The notes under the pieces were generated by a model, which was given only the letters and a program-made list of their open reading frames with translations, was not told the DNA's origin and searched no databases. A program made the translations under genes and the position numbers. This document shows, one piece after another, positions 9,182-18,677 of a DNA stretch of 64,000 nt; positions within the stretch are counted from its first letter, which is position 1, and every line of letters starts with the position of its first letter. Source of the DNA: CAZSDU01 sp964605775 (GTDB taxonomy: Bacteria; Bacteroidota; Bacteroidia; Bacteroidales; FEN-979); the NCBI GenBank assembly GCA_964605775.1, contig CAZSDU010000005.1, positions 62,001-126,000 of the forward strand, written 5' to 3'.

Positions 9182-12100
9182 TTTACAGCTGGCCGTACTT
9201 TCACCCAGTAACCCGGGATCCTTGCATTGATCGTATGATCATACATGGCTTCACATATTGCGGGAGGAAAATAGAATTGCCCCGCATAAGTTGCCATCAA
9301 CATTAGCCTGAAAGTCTTCGACTGGTTGGGGTTAAGGTCAAAAAAGGTAAGGACCCTGTCATCGCGTACATCCTGATAATCAAATGCTGCCCCAGCAGCA
9401 GCGACTTCAGCCATTGCGCTGTTCCTAGCATTGATGATTTCCCATCCCGACGGGAATACCTGGGCTAAGGCCAGTTGCTGGTACTTACCCAGAATACCCG
9501 GATTAGTCACCGTCAGTTCGGCCATAAAACTAACCCCTTGCTGCATTTCCTGAGGATTGATTTTTTCTCCCTTGGCGGATTTGAAAACGAGGGAAATGCT
9601 CAGGTTATTTGAGGCCGGGGTAGTTTCACCTATGGCCGGAATGCCTTGCAGGATTAAACGGGCAAATAAAACATTTTTACTGTTGTTCTTAACCATCAGT
9701 GTCCCTTTTTTTCCTGGTTTCGGATCAATCGGGTAAGTCATCAAAGATTTCTGCGTAATCACTTCCACGGGTTCTTCCGTATTCATCCGATAGTTGGCAT
9801 GAATACCATGGCTTATCGATCCTCCTGCAAATTTAATCATGGACATTAAAGCGAAGGCTGTGGATTGGGTACTGTACCAGGTACCGCCACAGAGTTCGGC
9901 AGAAATTTCTTTCACCAAAGGCATTGCTTTTGTTCTTAAATTCATCAGGGTCAAAGCATCCAGGATGATGGCTTTATCCCTTAAGGCTGACCCATAAGTG
10001 AATCCCAGTTCACGGTAAGGTTTTACGGCCATGGTTGCAGAAGAAGCAAGCTGAAGGGCCAGTTCAGGTTTCCCCGACAGTTGGTAGGCGGATGCCAGGC
10101 ACCAACGCGCTGAGATGGCCAGATCCCTTTTTTCAAGCAGGCGGTTCATGGCTCCCAATTCAGGTTTCCGTGCAAGGGATAAGACATATAAACGGTAAGC
10201 CTGCATAAGTTCATCATTATAGAAGTTAGCATTATAGGTCCAGGAAATGGCTTTCTGGCGAAGATATTCTGTCAGGGCAGGCAAGGTATTGGTCATCACC
10301 GTATATCCTTTTTTTTCAGCCTCCAGCAGAAAATGAGCGGTATAAGCGCTTCCCCAGTCATCTGCATAGATAGCCCCCGGCCAGTAACCCATTCCGCCAT
10401 TGGAGAGCTGGAATGATTTCATTTTCTGAATTGCTGAACGGATATTCCGGTCGGTTTTCCCCTTATTTTCTTCCGAAAGCTGCACTATTCCCGGGAGAAA
10501 GAGCTGCGGAAAGGCGGCAGAAACGGTCTGTTCAATGCATCCGTAGGGATAAGTGATCAGGAAACCCAAACGGTTTTCAAGATTTAAAGGAGGCATAGAA
10601 GAAAGTTCTATATAGGCTTTATTTGTTCCCGGGATTCCTACCGGCTGATAGGCCGTGGTCCATTGTTCCCCGGCTTGAATGGTTTTTTCCAGTACGTCCG
10701 TTATCTGTTGATTTGGATTACGAATGTCAATCTCCATTTTATATTCTGTTTTATTATTTCCGCATTCTGCTTTGATCTTTACCTGGCCTATCCCGGTTGC
10801 TTCCTTGATTTTCAGATCAAAGGTTACAATTTGATCACCGGGTTCAGTAAAGTTGACGGAACGGGAATGATCGCCTTCTGTTTTAATTAATTCATTGGTT
10901 TCAACTTCGATTTTAACGTTTTTAATGTTTTTCTCCATGGCAAAGACGCTGACAGGAAGTTTCACGGATTCTCCCGGGCCCAAAACTCTTGGCAAGGTTC
11001 CAAGAACCATCAGTGGTTTTTTTACTTTAGCTGCTTTTTCTTCAAATCCATAAGCACCATCTTTCCCGGCGATAACCATTAAACGCACAGAGCCCACATA
11101 ATCCGGCATTAGGAATTGCTGGGTTCTGGATTGGTTTTTTTTCAATTCAAAAGGACCAAAAAATTTCACCATGGGTTTGAACCGATTGGCTTTCAGCGCT
11201 CCTTTTACATCGCCTTCCTGGTCGCCGCCAATACTCAGGATACGCTGAAGGTCGCCGGAATATGCCCCCATCACCTGATCAAACATGTCCCAGGTTTTTA
11301 TCCCAAGCGCTTCCCTGGCATAAAAAGCATTCCATGGATCAGGGGTTTTAAAACGGGTCAGGTCCAATATGCCTTCATCCACGATGGACAGGGTATACGT
11401 CATGGCTCTTCCATTGGCTTCAGTGATCCTGATGTTTGCTGTTTTTCCGGGTTCCAAGGCAGACTGGATCTGAATTTGAGGTTTCAGGTGGGTTTCCGGA
11501 TTTTCCACCAGTATAGGCAGAATACCATAAAGCCGTATCGGGAGGTCATTTTTAGTCTGGGCATGGGGCTGGATCAGGGTCACATAGGCATAGCAGTTCG
11601 GTGACATTTCTTCCTCCGCTTTGAAGGTAATCTCTGTCGTCCCTTGTTTTGTGGGAACCCAGAATGATCTGAGCACCGTTGATCCTGATTCCAGTGTAAT
11701 CAGTGCACGGCCATCAGGGGAAGTGGGAATGGTCAGCTTAACCTGATCACCGACCTTGTAACGCTGCTTATCGGAAGTGAAAGTCAGCATGGATGCCGCT
11801 TGTTTTTCCCCTCCGGGCATACGGTAATAATCCGGCCAGTCAACATAAACGACCCTGGCGGCAGCATGGCCTGAACTGCGATCGCTAACTTTGATCAGAT
11901 AACGCCCCCAATCTTCATATCCGACCAAAAATGAATAACTGGCTTTTCCGCCCGTTGTCCGTATGGTCGCTGAATCTACCGGACGAAGATGAGAAGTGGA
12001 GATAAAATCGGCCTCCCCTGATTCCGAATTATCCCACCACCAACGCCATTCCAGTTTATATACTTCCACCTTCAAACGGTTGGAGGGAACTAACTTTCCA

Positions 12101-14748
12101 TCTGAAAAGACGTTAACCAGGTCAATATTGTAGGTTTTGTCGGTATAAAGAATTCTGTCCCCTCTGCTGGTACCGGGAATGCTTAGTCCGGCATAGGTTT
12201 TAAAAGGATAAAAAGGGATGGAGAATCGGTCAATACTGAAATCCCCACCTTCCTCAAAAACCATGGTTTCAAAATTCGCCCTGAGGACTCCCGGTGCAGT
12301 ATGGGTTAAATGAATACTCGGGTGAATGGTCACTTTACCGTTTTCATCCAGCCTGCCTTCGAAAACACTGATGTTTTCCGGACTGAATCCTGCCGTTGGG
12401 TTGGAGAAAGTATAGGCAGGGAATGCTTTGAAGGTGGTGGTTGATTTTGTCAGGATCAGATTCACTGTGGCTTTCAGGTTTTTTGCCACTGATCCCGTAA
12501 GCCAGTTTGCTTCAAGTACAAACGGAGGAATATTATCTGCATTCAACTGGCTGTCGTGAAAGCTCATGTTGATCTTTAAACGATTAGGTTTTATGGTTTC
12601 GATTTTAATTAGCTTTTGAAATTCGGCCCCTCCCACATTGACTTTTGCCAGCCAGTTGCCTGTTGGAGCCCCGTTTGAAGTAGCCGTACTGAAATTATAA
12701 AAGCCATGGACTCCCCCGGTCTTAACCATCCTGGACATCATTTGCCCGTTAGGATTATAAATGGAAAAAGTAACGGGATGATGAGGGGGAAGCTGTTTGG
12801 ATTTATCTTCAAGAATAAAGGTCAGATATATTGAATCACCAGGACGCCAAACCCCTCTTTCTCCATAAAGAAAACCTTTGACCCCCTTTTGTACCGTTTC
12901 ACCGCTGACATCGAACATGCTTAAGGAAAGGGCAGAACCATCCGAGAGCTTCAGATAGGCGGTTTGTTTTTCTTTTACCCCAATGAGAATAAAGGGTTTT
13001 CCTTTAACCGGCACAACAGCCATTCCGTTTTTATCTGTGACGGTTTTCCCGATAGCTTGAAGCTGGTAATTGAAACATTCGATACTGACATCCGGCAGTG
13101 GCCTGGCCGTGACAATATCCGTCGTAAAAACGAAAATATTTCCATCGCTGCCCGCTTTCGCAATCATCCCGATATCGGAAGCAAAAACATTCCTGCTTAT
13201 AGCCTTATCATAATAATAAGAGGGTTTACAGGGATCATCTTTTTCACTCCATTTATAGTTTTCCCATCCTCCATCACTAAAATCATTATCCATATAATTA
13301 CTGTAATACCCCCAGTTTTTTTCATTCTCTTTATCCGGATTTTCCAGAACCATCATTTCATCCTCGGCTGAACCGATTGAAGCCTCGGCGGAACAGGGAT
13401 AAACGGAATATTTCTGTTTAAATCCAAGTATAACGTTGTATATCGCACCAGGTTCTGGTTTCATCAAGGTAGAAAGATCCAGGGAGTAACGATTCCATTT
13501 CCCTTCATCTGTCACCGCTGAGAGGGGAATGCATTTCTTCAGCACCACCCGGCCCACTCTGGCAAGCTCATTGCTGTTATTCATTTCGTTGACCTGAAGA
13601 AATTGAAGGATGTTCTTTTCAAAAATTCTGACCACTTTGATGTCAATCGCTTTCAGGTTGACCGCCTCAAAAGGCAGCAACATTCCGTTTGAACCGGGCA
13701 TGATCACGCCATCGCCCACAAAACGAAGATTGGGTGCTGTAGAACTGATCATCACCTCTTCAGAAATTTTTTTCCCAAGTTCGACCCCATAGATATTTCG
13801 AATGGAAGATTCAAGCACAAGCCTTGCTTTGTCCTCACTCATCTCTGGCAGGTATATCCTGAGCTCATTATCATTCACCACATAGCGCATATCGATTTGC
13901 TTTCCGATACGGATAAGTCCGTTCAGGTTCTGATCTGGTTTTAAGGGATCTGAAAACTGAACCAACAGACACTGGCCGGATGAATTAATGCTTTTTATTC
14001 CCAGGCAAATAAATTCGTCCAGAGCAGGAATATTAATTTCCTGTAAGCCTTTGGAGGAACATTCGATAGGACTTCCATTCCATTCCAGTCTTACCCTTCC
14101 TGAAGATCTATCTCTGATAATGGAATCAACTGTGAACTGATGAAGCCGGTGGCGGGAATCATGAGTCCATCTTACAGGCAAATCATTACCGTTTTGACTT
14201 GCCTTAAGAACAGATTCGATCCGGTCATCATTCGCCAAATCAGCGGTTCTCAGTATGCCGGTCAGTTGTTCTTTGCCAGGCTCATTGTGGGCATAGGCTT
14301 TATGGTTTTCAACTTCGACTGAAAATTCCTGTTTCATGGTCCGAAACTGAAAAACCATGGTTTTCAATGAATCCGGCGTTTGTATGAGTGCCGAAAGAAA
14401 AAACGAGACTGTAAAAAGCTGATCTTGAGGCAGGGTGGTATCCGGCCTGAATTCAAGGGTGCGATCATCGATCCAATAAGTCTTTCCGTTTATCCCTGGA
14501 TTCAGTTTGAAATATTTTTTTTCGAGGGGCATGTCAAGTGAAACAGCGTCGGAAAAATTATCGGCAAGCCTTACCCTGATGGGAGAACGTGTGGAAATGA
14601 TCCCCGAGGTATAGGCTTGAACATATTCCCGGAAAGACGGGTTGACTGACAACATACTGCCTTTTTCGCTTTCCTTGCAGGAATTTACCAGCAGGATGGA
14701 AATTAAAGTCAAGCCTAAAAAACGCGAGATGAAAAATAATTTTTTCAT
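9178..14748 (-). CDS. Bacterial alpha-2-macroglobulin lipoprotein (YfhM-like)
   Basis: A 1856-residue periplasmic protease trap. The N-terminus is a lipoprotein signal ending in LVNSC, with lipidated Cys24. Macroglobulin-like domains follow; an MG2-type segment YGERGVWRPGDSIYL is near residue 630. The A2M core domain begins near FGPFELKKN (about 1197). The thioester motif is present as GCIEQ with Cys at about 1404, close to the CLEQ form of E. coli YfhM, so covalent trapping should be possible. The bait region cannot be placed by eye. Length is slightly above the usual 1500-1700. It is co-transcribed with pbpC by a 4-base overlap. Confidence 0.95.
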   Translation of the reverse strand: MKKLFFISRFLGLTLISILLVNSCKESEKGSMLSVNPSFREYVQAYTSGIISTRSPIRVRLADNFSDAVSLDMPLEKKYFKLNPGINGKTYWIDDRTLEFRPDTTLPQDQLFTVSFFLSALIQTPDSLKTMVFQFRTMKQEFSVEVENHKAYAHNEPGKEQLTGILRTADLANDDRIESVLKASQNGNDLPVRWTHDSRHRLHQFTVDSIIRDRSSGRVRLEWNGSPIECSSKGLQEINIPALDEFICLGIKSINSSGQCLLVQFSDPLKPDQNLNGLIRIGKQIDMRYVVNDNELRIYLPEMSEDKARLVLESSIRNIYGVELGKKISEEVMISSTAPNLRFVGDGVIMPGSNGMLLPFEAVNLKAIDIKVVRIFEKNILQFLQVNEMNNSNELARVGRVVLKKCIPLSAVTDEGKWNRYSLDLSTLMKPEPGAIYNVILGFKQKYSVYPCSAEASIGSAEDEMMVLENPDKENEKNWGYYSNYMDNDFSDGGWENYKWSEKDDPCKPSYYYDKAISRNVFASDIGMIAKAGSDGNIFVFTTDIVTARPLPDVSIECFNYQLQAIGKTVTDKNGMAVVPVKGKPFILIGVKEKQTAYLKLSDGSALSLSMFDVSGETVQKGVKGFLYGERGVWRPGDSIYLTFILEDKSKQLPPHHPVTFSIYNPNGQMMSRMVKTGGVHGFYNFSTATSNGAPTGNWLAKVNVGGAEFQKLIKIETIKPNRLKINMSFHDSQLNADNIPPFVLEANWLTGSVAKNLKATVNLILTKSTTTFKAFPAYTFSNPTAGFSPENISVFEGRLDENGKVTIHPSIHLTHTAPGVLRANFETMVFEEGGDFSIDRFSIPFYPFKTYAGLSIPGTSRGDRILYTDKTYNIDLVNVFSDGKLVPSNRLKVEVYKLEWRWWWDNSESGEADFISTSHLRPVDSATIRTTGGKASYSFLVGYEDWGRYLIKVSDRSSGHAAARVVYVDWPDYYRMPGGEKQAASMLTFTSDKQRYKVGDQVKLTIPTSPDGRALITLESGSTVLRSFWVPTKQGTTEITFKAEEEMSPNCYAYVTLIQPHAQTKNDLPIRLYGILPILVENPETHLKPQIQIQSALEPGKTANIRITEANGRAMTYTLSIVDEGILDLTRFKTPDPWNAFYAREALGIKTWDMFDQVMGAYSGDLQRILSIGGDQEGDVKGALKANRFKPMVKFFGPFELKKNQSRTQQFLMPDYVGSVRLMVIAGKDGAYGFEEKAAKVKKPLMVLGTLPRVLGPGESVKLPVSVFAMEKNIKNVKIEVETNELIKTEGDHSRSVNFTEPGDQIVTFDLKIKEATGIGQVKIKAECGNNKTEYKMEIDIRNPNQQITDVLEKTIQAGEQWTTAYQPVGIPGTNKAYIELSSMPPLNLENRLGFLITYPYGCIEQTVSAAFPQLFLPGIVQLSEENKGKTDRNIRSAIQKMKSFQLSNGGMGYWPGAIYADDWGSAYTAHFLLEAEKKGYTVMTNTLPALTEYLRQKAISWTYNANFYNDELMQAYRLYVLSLARKPELGAMNRLLEKRDLAISARWCLASAYQLSGKPELALQLASSATMAVKPYRELGFTYGSALRDKAIILDALTLMNLRTKAMPLVKEISAELCGGTWYSTQSTAFALMSMIKFAGGSISHGIHANYRMNTEEPVEVITQKSLMTYPIDPKPGKKGTLMVKNNSKNVLFARLILQGIPAIGETTPASNNLSISLVFKSAKGEKINPQEMQQGVSFMAELTVTNPGILGKYQQLALAQVFPSGWEIINARNSAMAEVAAAGAAFDYQDVRDDRVLTFFDLNPNQSKTFRLMLMATYAGQFYFPPAICEAMYDHTINARIPGYWVKVRPAVK

Positions 14749-14813
14749 GGTGGGACAAGTTTTGTTTTTCGATTTTGTCTAAACAATATTAATAAGATTT
14801 TCCGAAAAATTTT

Positions 14814-14821
14814 CATCTTTG
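14814..14821 (+). promoter_or_regulatory. Bacteroidota-type -7 element upstream of the lipoprotein gene
   Basis: CATCTTTG matches the Bacteroidota sigma-A element TAnnTTTG in 7 of 8 informative positions and lies 27 bases upstream of the ATG at 14849. The flanking DNA is AT-rich. No clear TTTG -33 box is seen. It would drive the lipoprotein/PepSY gene pair. Confidence 0.45.
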
Positions 14822-14848
14822 TAGTGTTTAACTAAATCATTCATCATT

Positions 14849-15403
14849 ATGATAAAAAAACTGCTTCCCCTTTTTGTCGGGGTATTGATTTTACTTGTTT
14901 CCTGCAATCAGGGAACAAAAAACCCGCTTGCTGGTGAGTCGGCTGATACAGTGAAGCTGACCGTTGCCTCTTTCGATACTTCGGCTTACCGTTACGTGGA
15001 TAAGCCTGTCTTCATTGAAGGGACGGTGTTCCATACCTGCAAACATGGCGGAAAACGTTTATTTTTGGTTGACGGCAGCGACAGTATCCGGGTGAAAATC
15101 ACAGCAGGACCGGAAATTCCCAGTTTTAACGAAAATCTGGCCGGTTCAAGGATCAGGATTTTTGGTGTGCTCAAAGAAGAACGAATCGATGAAAAATACT
15201 TGTCAGAATGGGAAAATGAAATTAAAAAGCCTGAAGAAAATCACGATGCCGGGTTACATTCCGGGGCAAAGGGACACGAAGATCATTCAGCCCAGGATAA
15301 ACTTGATCAGATCAAAGCGCTGAGAGAGGAAATCAAAAAAAGCGGCAAAGACCATCTTTCTTTTTTCTCCATTGAAGCCATCCGTTTTGAAGAACTGAAA
15401 TAA
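14849..15403 (+). CDS. Small lipoprotein with OB-fold-like core and TCKHGGKR motif
   Basis: A 184-residue exported lipoprotein: the signal peptide ends in LLVSC with Cys at about 19. The central part (about 45-115) alternates short strands and resembles a small OB-type barrel: FIEGTVFHTCKHGGKRLFL, then DSIRVKI and GSRIRIFGVL. The motif HTCKHGGKR holds Cys and His that could bind metal or be redox active; this is inference. The C-terminal third is charged and helical, with a His-rich stretch (HDAGLHSGAKGHEDH). It ends 2 bases before a PepSY-type membrane protein, so the two likely act together. I do not recognise a named family. Confidence 0.75.
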   Translation: MIKKLLPLFVGVLILLVSCNQGTKNPLAGESADTVKLTVASFDTSAYRYVDKPVFIEGTVFHTCKHGGKRLFLVDGSDSIRVKITAGPEIPSFNENLAGSRIRIFGVLKEERIDEKYLSEWENEIKKPEENHDAGLHSGAKGHEDHSAQDKLDQIKALREEIKKSGKDHLSFFSIEAIRFEELK

Positions 15404-15405
15404 GC

Positions 15406-15972
15406 ATGCGGCAAAAAACCCTTCGCCGATGGAACAATGCATTGCATCGTGACCTTGGTTATCTGTTTTTTGGCATGACCCTGATCTATGCCATCTCCGG
15501 CATTGTACTGAACCATTTCAAATCAGGCGATTTTGCTCATCCGGATTATTCCAAATCTTTCTGGGAGTTTAAAGTGGCCTTACCGAACAATGGAAATATT
15601 GACCAGGCTTATATCGACAAAGTGCTCGCTGACGCTCATGAAACCGGAAACTACAAAAGCCATATCATCAGTGGAGAAACCCTCACCCTGTTTCTGACCA
15701 ACGGTTCTCTTGCCATCAATTTACAAGACGGTTCTGTTTTCCAGGAAAAAAGACAAGCCCGTTATATCATCAAGGAGTTTAATCTATTGCATTATAACAA
15801 CCTGAAGCGATTGTACACCTGGTATTCCGACATTTATGCTGTCGCTTTAATTTTACTGGCCATTACCGGCTTATTTATTTTAAGGGGGAAGAACGGGATC
15901 ATCGGAAGGGGAGCCTGGCTTACTGCCATAGGAATTATTATCCCTGCGCTATTCTTGTTTTTTTATACTTAA
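15406..15972 (+). CDS. PepSY-associated transmembrane protein
   Basis: A 188-residue inner-membrane protein. The start resembles PepSY_TM proteins: RRWNNALHRDLGYLFFGMTLIYAISGIVLNH, one helix with an adjacent His-containing amphipathic part. It is followed by an extracytoplasmic PepSY-like domain (about 50-115), then a second helix pair (about 140-188). PepSY_TM proteins are often linked to metal-siderophore reduction or peptidase regulation. The coupled upstream lipoprotein carries a possible Cys/His metal-binding motif, so a role in periplasmic metal or redox handling is plausible but not shown. A terminator overlaps its stop codon. Confidence 0.75.
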   Translation: MRQKTLRRWNNALHRDLGYLFFGMTLIYAISGIVLNHFKSGDFAHPDYSKSFWEFKVALPNNGNIDQAYIDKVLADAHETGNYKSHIISGETLTLFLTNGSLAINLQDGSVFQEKRQARYIIKEFNLLHYNNLKRLYTWYSDIYAVALILLAITGLFILRGKNGIIGRGAWLTAIGIIIPALFLFFYT

Positions 15973-16006
15973 AAAGGCCATCACCTGAAGGGGTGACAGC
16001 CTTTTT
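15971..16006. terminator. Bidirectional intrinsic terminator
   Basis: A stem of AAAAAGGC and TCACC pairs with GGTGA and GCCTTTTT around a short loop (TGAAGG), with a 2-base internal mismatch. It has a T-run on the + side and an A-run (T-run on -) on the other. It lies between the convergent PepSY gene and the RNA-binding protein gene and can serve both. Confidence 0.8.
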
Positions 16007-16027
16007 CCATAAATCTGGAAACATTGT

Positions 16028-16333
16028 CTAGTAACGGCTTTTAAAGCCCCCTGAGCGTTGATTGTCGCGGTTGAAGGGTTTGCGTTCCGTCTTCGGACGG
16101 GCAATGGAAACCGACATCACTTTGCCATCGAATTCGGCATTGTTCAATTCTTCTATTGCTTTATCTGCTTCTTCATCGTTTTTCATTTCGACAAATCCAA
16201 AACCACGGGATTTTGAAGAATATTTGTCGGTAATTACTTTGGCAGAAGAAACTTCGCCATAATCGGCAAAAGCCTGTTTCAGATCTTCATCATTGATCCT
16301 GAAACTCAAATTTGACACATAAATGTTTTTCAT
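16028..16333 (-). CDS. RRM-type RNA-binding protein
   Basis: A 101-residue single RNA recognition motif protein of the bacterial Rbp type. RNP2 is IYVSNL near residues 4-9 and RNP1 is RGFGFVEM near 43-50. A basic, glycine/arginine-containing tail of about 20 residues (ending GGFKSRY) follows. Such proteins are abundant in Cyanobacteria and Bacteroidota and bind mRNA, often with cold-induced expression and effects on many transcripts. The gene stands alone between a terminator and a promoter about 140 bases upstream, leaving a long untranslated leader that could allow autoregulation. Confidence 0.93.
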   Translation of the reverse strand: MKNIYVSNLSFRINDEDLKQAFADYGEVSSAKVITDKYSSKSRGFGFVEMKNDEEADKAIEELNNAEFDGKVMSVSIARPKTERKPFNRDNQRSGGFKSRY

Positions 16334-16468
16334 TTTGTAAGATTTTAATTAATGGATACTTGTGACTTTGAGTTTCAATATCGAAAGAATACCGGGAGGT
16401 TGAATCTGCGAAGAGCTGATAACGACTGAAGGATTGCTTAGCGGACGATTTACTACTCAAATAATGCA

Positions 16469-16476
16469 CAAAGGTA
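16469..16476 (-). promoter_or_regulatory. Bacteroidota -7 element and long leader of the RNA-binding protein gene
   Basis: On the minus strand this reads TACCTTTG, a full TAnnTTTG match, with a TTG at 16498-16500 spaced 21 bases upstream as a likely -33 box. Transcription would begin near 16462 and leave a leader of about 125 bases before the ATG at 16333. The leader has no open frame of note. Confidence 0.55.
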
Positions 16477-16536
16477 CAACAATTAATTGTCCCCCGACAA
16501 GAAACATGAAATAAACGAGATCATCGAATAATAAAA

Positions 16537-17262
16537 CTAAGCCTGAGTCGTCTTATATTTTGACGAATGCATCAGCTTTTCTATTGCCCTGACCGTAAAA
16601 TCAACATCGCTGCTGCGGTTTTTTCCATGGAATGGCAAATAGTTGGGATAATAGCTGATTCTGACATCGGTGCCACCCAGTTCGAAGATTGTCTTTTCTC
16701 CTTCCCTGGAGGATTTAGGAGTGATTATATCTTTATAGAAGACCCTTTCATTGGATTCAGCCGTGATCTTTGCTTCTATCATATGATAAATCCCGTGGTA
16801 GTATAAAATGCTGTCTTCCTTGAAAAAGAAAAGATGGAAAGCCCACTCTGCCCATCTCCATTTTTCGTCAAATCCCTGACGTTCGATTTCACCAACCGGA
16901 AAACAAACAACAAAAGTCGGAGCTTTCAGTTCGTCTTCATCGTCTTCGTCAATATCAAACTTCTTTGCTGCTCCGGTAACCAAATTTGTCATGTCTTCTT
17001 CTATCCAGGTATCAATCTGAGTATCGGTAGGACGTGCATTGTAAGTAGCTTTTTGCTTTAAGTAAGGGGCAATGAATTTAAAATAAATCGCAGCCAGAAT
17101 GCCTGCAAAAATGATCAGATTCATCAGGACGCCCGTTTTGAAGATCAGGTAAACGAGCAGGAAAATAAAGAGCAGCCCAAGCAGCCATTTGATGCTTGAT
17201 TTCAACTGGAAATTAGGGACAGGCGCATAAAACCAATCGTAAAGTTGTTGTTGTTTTTCCAT
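16537..17262 (-). CDS. Membrane-anchored protein of SPFH/GYF operon, unknown function
   Basis: A 241-residue protein with two adjacent membrane helices near the N-terminus (about 26-45 and 48-68), followed by a cytoplasmic domain of about 170 residues. The domain is rich in aromatic and charged residues (KWRWAEWAFHLFFF, YHGIYHMIEAKITAE) and predicted alpha/beta. I do not recognise the family. It is the last of four tightly spaced minus-strand genes led by the SPFH protein (19 bases after the preceding gene), which suggests a role in the same membrane-associated complex. Confidence 0.75.
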   Translation of the reverse strand: MEKQQQLYDWFYAPVPNFQLKSSIKWLLGLLFIFLLVYLIFKTGVLMNLIIFAGILAAIYFKFIAPYLKQKATYNARPTDTQIDTWIEEDMTNLVTGAAKKFDIDEDDEDELKAPTFVVCFPVGEIERQGFDEKWRWAEWAFHLFFFKEDSILYYHGIYHMIEAKITAESNERVFYKDIITPKSSREGEKTIFELGGTDVRISYYPNYLPFHGKNRSSDVDFTVRAIEKLMHSSKYKTTQA

Positions 17263-17281
17263 AAAGATTCAGATTAAATGA

Positions 17282-17890
17282 TTATTTTCTTATACGTGAA
17301 ATTATTGCTTCATCTTTGATCACAACATGCTCAAGAATTAAATCAATGTCTTCAGGCGCTTTAGGAAAAGTTTCCCCTTCCGCTAACAAAGGACCGGGTG
17401 CTGGTTCCGTCATCATCATTCCATTGGCAGAATAAAAGTCGTTCTTCACCAATGCCAGCAAATAGTAATATTTGGCACGGGGCTCTATCTGTATTGCCGT
17501 CTTGATATATTCTTCTATTTTCTTGATATCCCTGATCATTAGTTTGCGTGGCTTTTTTCCTCCGGTAAGGGTGATGGCGTAATGATAATAAATGTCGGGA
17601 TTATCAGGTGACTGGTCAATGGCTTCCTTGAAATTGCGTGAGGCCAGGTCATAATTTTTTAAACCAAGATAGAACAAACCCAGGGAGTGCAAGGCATTGG
17701 TGTCTTTTGGATCCTGTGTTGCCTTATCTTTGAAATACTGGGTATATTGCCGAGTCAGGTTAGCATCCAGTTTAAAGGGGTTCACCTCTAACCTGATGAT
17801 ATTCACGCTTCCGCAGTAATCACAGGTGGTATTGGTCGGCGAAAGGTTAGCGCCACAACCACTGCATTGCAATATCTGAACTGTCGCCAT
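17282..17890 (-). CDS. Zinc-ribbon and TPR protein of SPFH/GYF operon
   Basis: A 202-residue soluble protein. The N-terminus holds a zinc ribbon with two CxxC pairs (CSGCGANL ... CDYCGS, Cys 9, 12, 23 and 26 approximately). From about residue 50 to 150 there are tetratricopeptide-like helices: DTNALHSLGLFYLGLKNYDLA followed by DNPDIYYHYAITL. TPR proteins act as docking scaffolds and zinc ribbons of this kind often mediate protein contacts. It lies 3 bases after the membrane protein gene and 19 before the last gene of the operon. Confidence 0.82.
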   Translation of the reverse strand: MATVQILQCSGCGANLSPTNTTCDYCGSVNIIRLEVNPFKLDANLTRQYTQYFKDKATQDPKDTNALHSLGLFYLGLKNYDLASRNFKEAIDQSPDNPDIYYHYAITLTGGKKPRKLMIRDIKKIEEYIKTAIQIEPRAKYYYLLALVKNDFYSANGMMMTEPAPGPLLAEGETFPKAPEDIDLILEHVVIKDEAIISRIRK

Positions 17891-17893
17891 AGT

Positions 17894-18658
17894 TTATTTC
17901 CGGGTAGCTTTTTTTATTACTTCCAGTTGATCAAGGGTATCCTGAACAAATGTAAAAATGGATTTTTTCAGCACTTCAGGATTTGTTTCGGTAGAAGAAG
18001 CAAAATGGTCAATAAAATTGTTAAGCCTTACCAGCAATCCCGATAATCTGTTGTAATTGACTTCCTGTTCCAGGGCATTATGCGGCAAGAATTTCACTAC
18101 CCCGCTGATCTTTTCCATTTCAGATCCGAAATTTGATTCCGTATGCATTAACACTTTTTTTTCTTTTAGAATCCTCCTGAACTTTTTTTCAGCCAGTTCA
18201 AAATCCGTTTTCAGGGCATTGACTTTTTCCGAGTTGATGGTTTCAACAGCTTTGCTTTGGCTGTGATGGCTACCGGTCTGTGTGATGAAACCGGTCAGGA
18301 CAATAGTAATCAAGGTGATAATGATAAGGATGGAAATGAAAACATTGACAGAAAAAGTCTGGGTAAAAAACAGATTGTACAGTAAGGTGATCAATCCACC
18401 AAAAACCAGGTAATAAATCAGAATGCTGCCCACAGAGGCATAGGCCACACTTGAACTGCCGGTAATACCGGATCTGGCCTGCATCAATCCAATATAGAAA
18501 AAGAAAACCAGTTCAAGGAAACATACATAAGCAAGGTTGAAATAAAAAAGGGTGGTTTTTTCCGGATCAGTATTCAGAAAGTAAAACAAAAAGACAGTTA
18601 CTGCAATCACGGCGACAGCCATCAGGGCTGTAAGAACAGGGAACTTTGATGTTTTCAT
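17894..18658 (-). CDS. Four-helix membrane protein with cytoplasmic coiled coil
   Basis: A 254-residue protein. Four hydrophobic segments are visible at about 9-29, 38-58, 70-95 and 102-124. A long charged helix follows (about 130-175, EKVNALKTDFELAEKKFRRI), and the C-terminus is helical. No enzyme motif is present and I do not recognise a family. It is the second gene of the SPFH/GYF operon, 19 bases after the SPFH gene and 3 before the zinc-ribbon gene. A role as membrane partner of the SPFH assembly is an inference from position only. Confidence 0.75.
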   Translation of the reverse strand: MKTSKFPVLTALMAVAVIAVTVFLFYFLNTDPEKTTLFYFNLAYVCFLELVFFFYIGLMQARSGITGSSSVAYASVGSILIYYLVFGGLITLLYNLFFTQTFSVNVFISILIIITLITIVLTGFITQTGSHHSQSKAVETINSEKVNALKTDFELAEKKFRRILKEKKVLMHTESNFGSEMEKISGVVKFLPHNALEQEVNYNRLSGLLVRLNNFIDHFASSTETNPEVLKKSIFTFVQDTLDQLEVIKKATRK

Positions 18659-18677
18659 ATTACCTGGGAATTAAGTG

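Noticed and set aside
11116..11604. Open frame of 162 codons on + inside the alpha-2-macroglobulin gene
   Set aside because: Fully antisense to a long gene with clear motifs; product has no recognisable domain and no promoter or ribosome-binding site.
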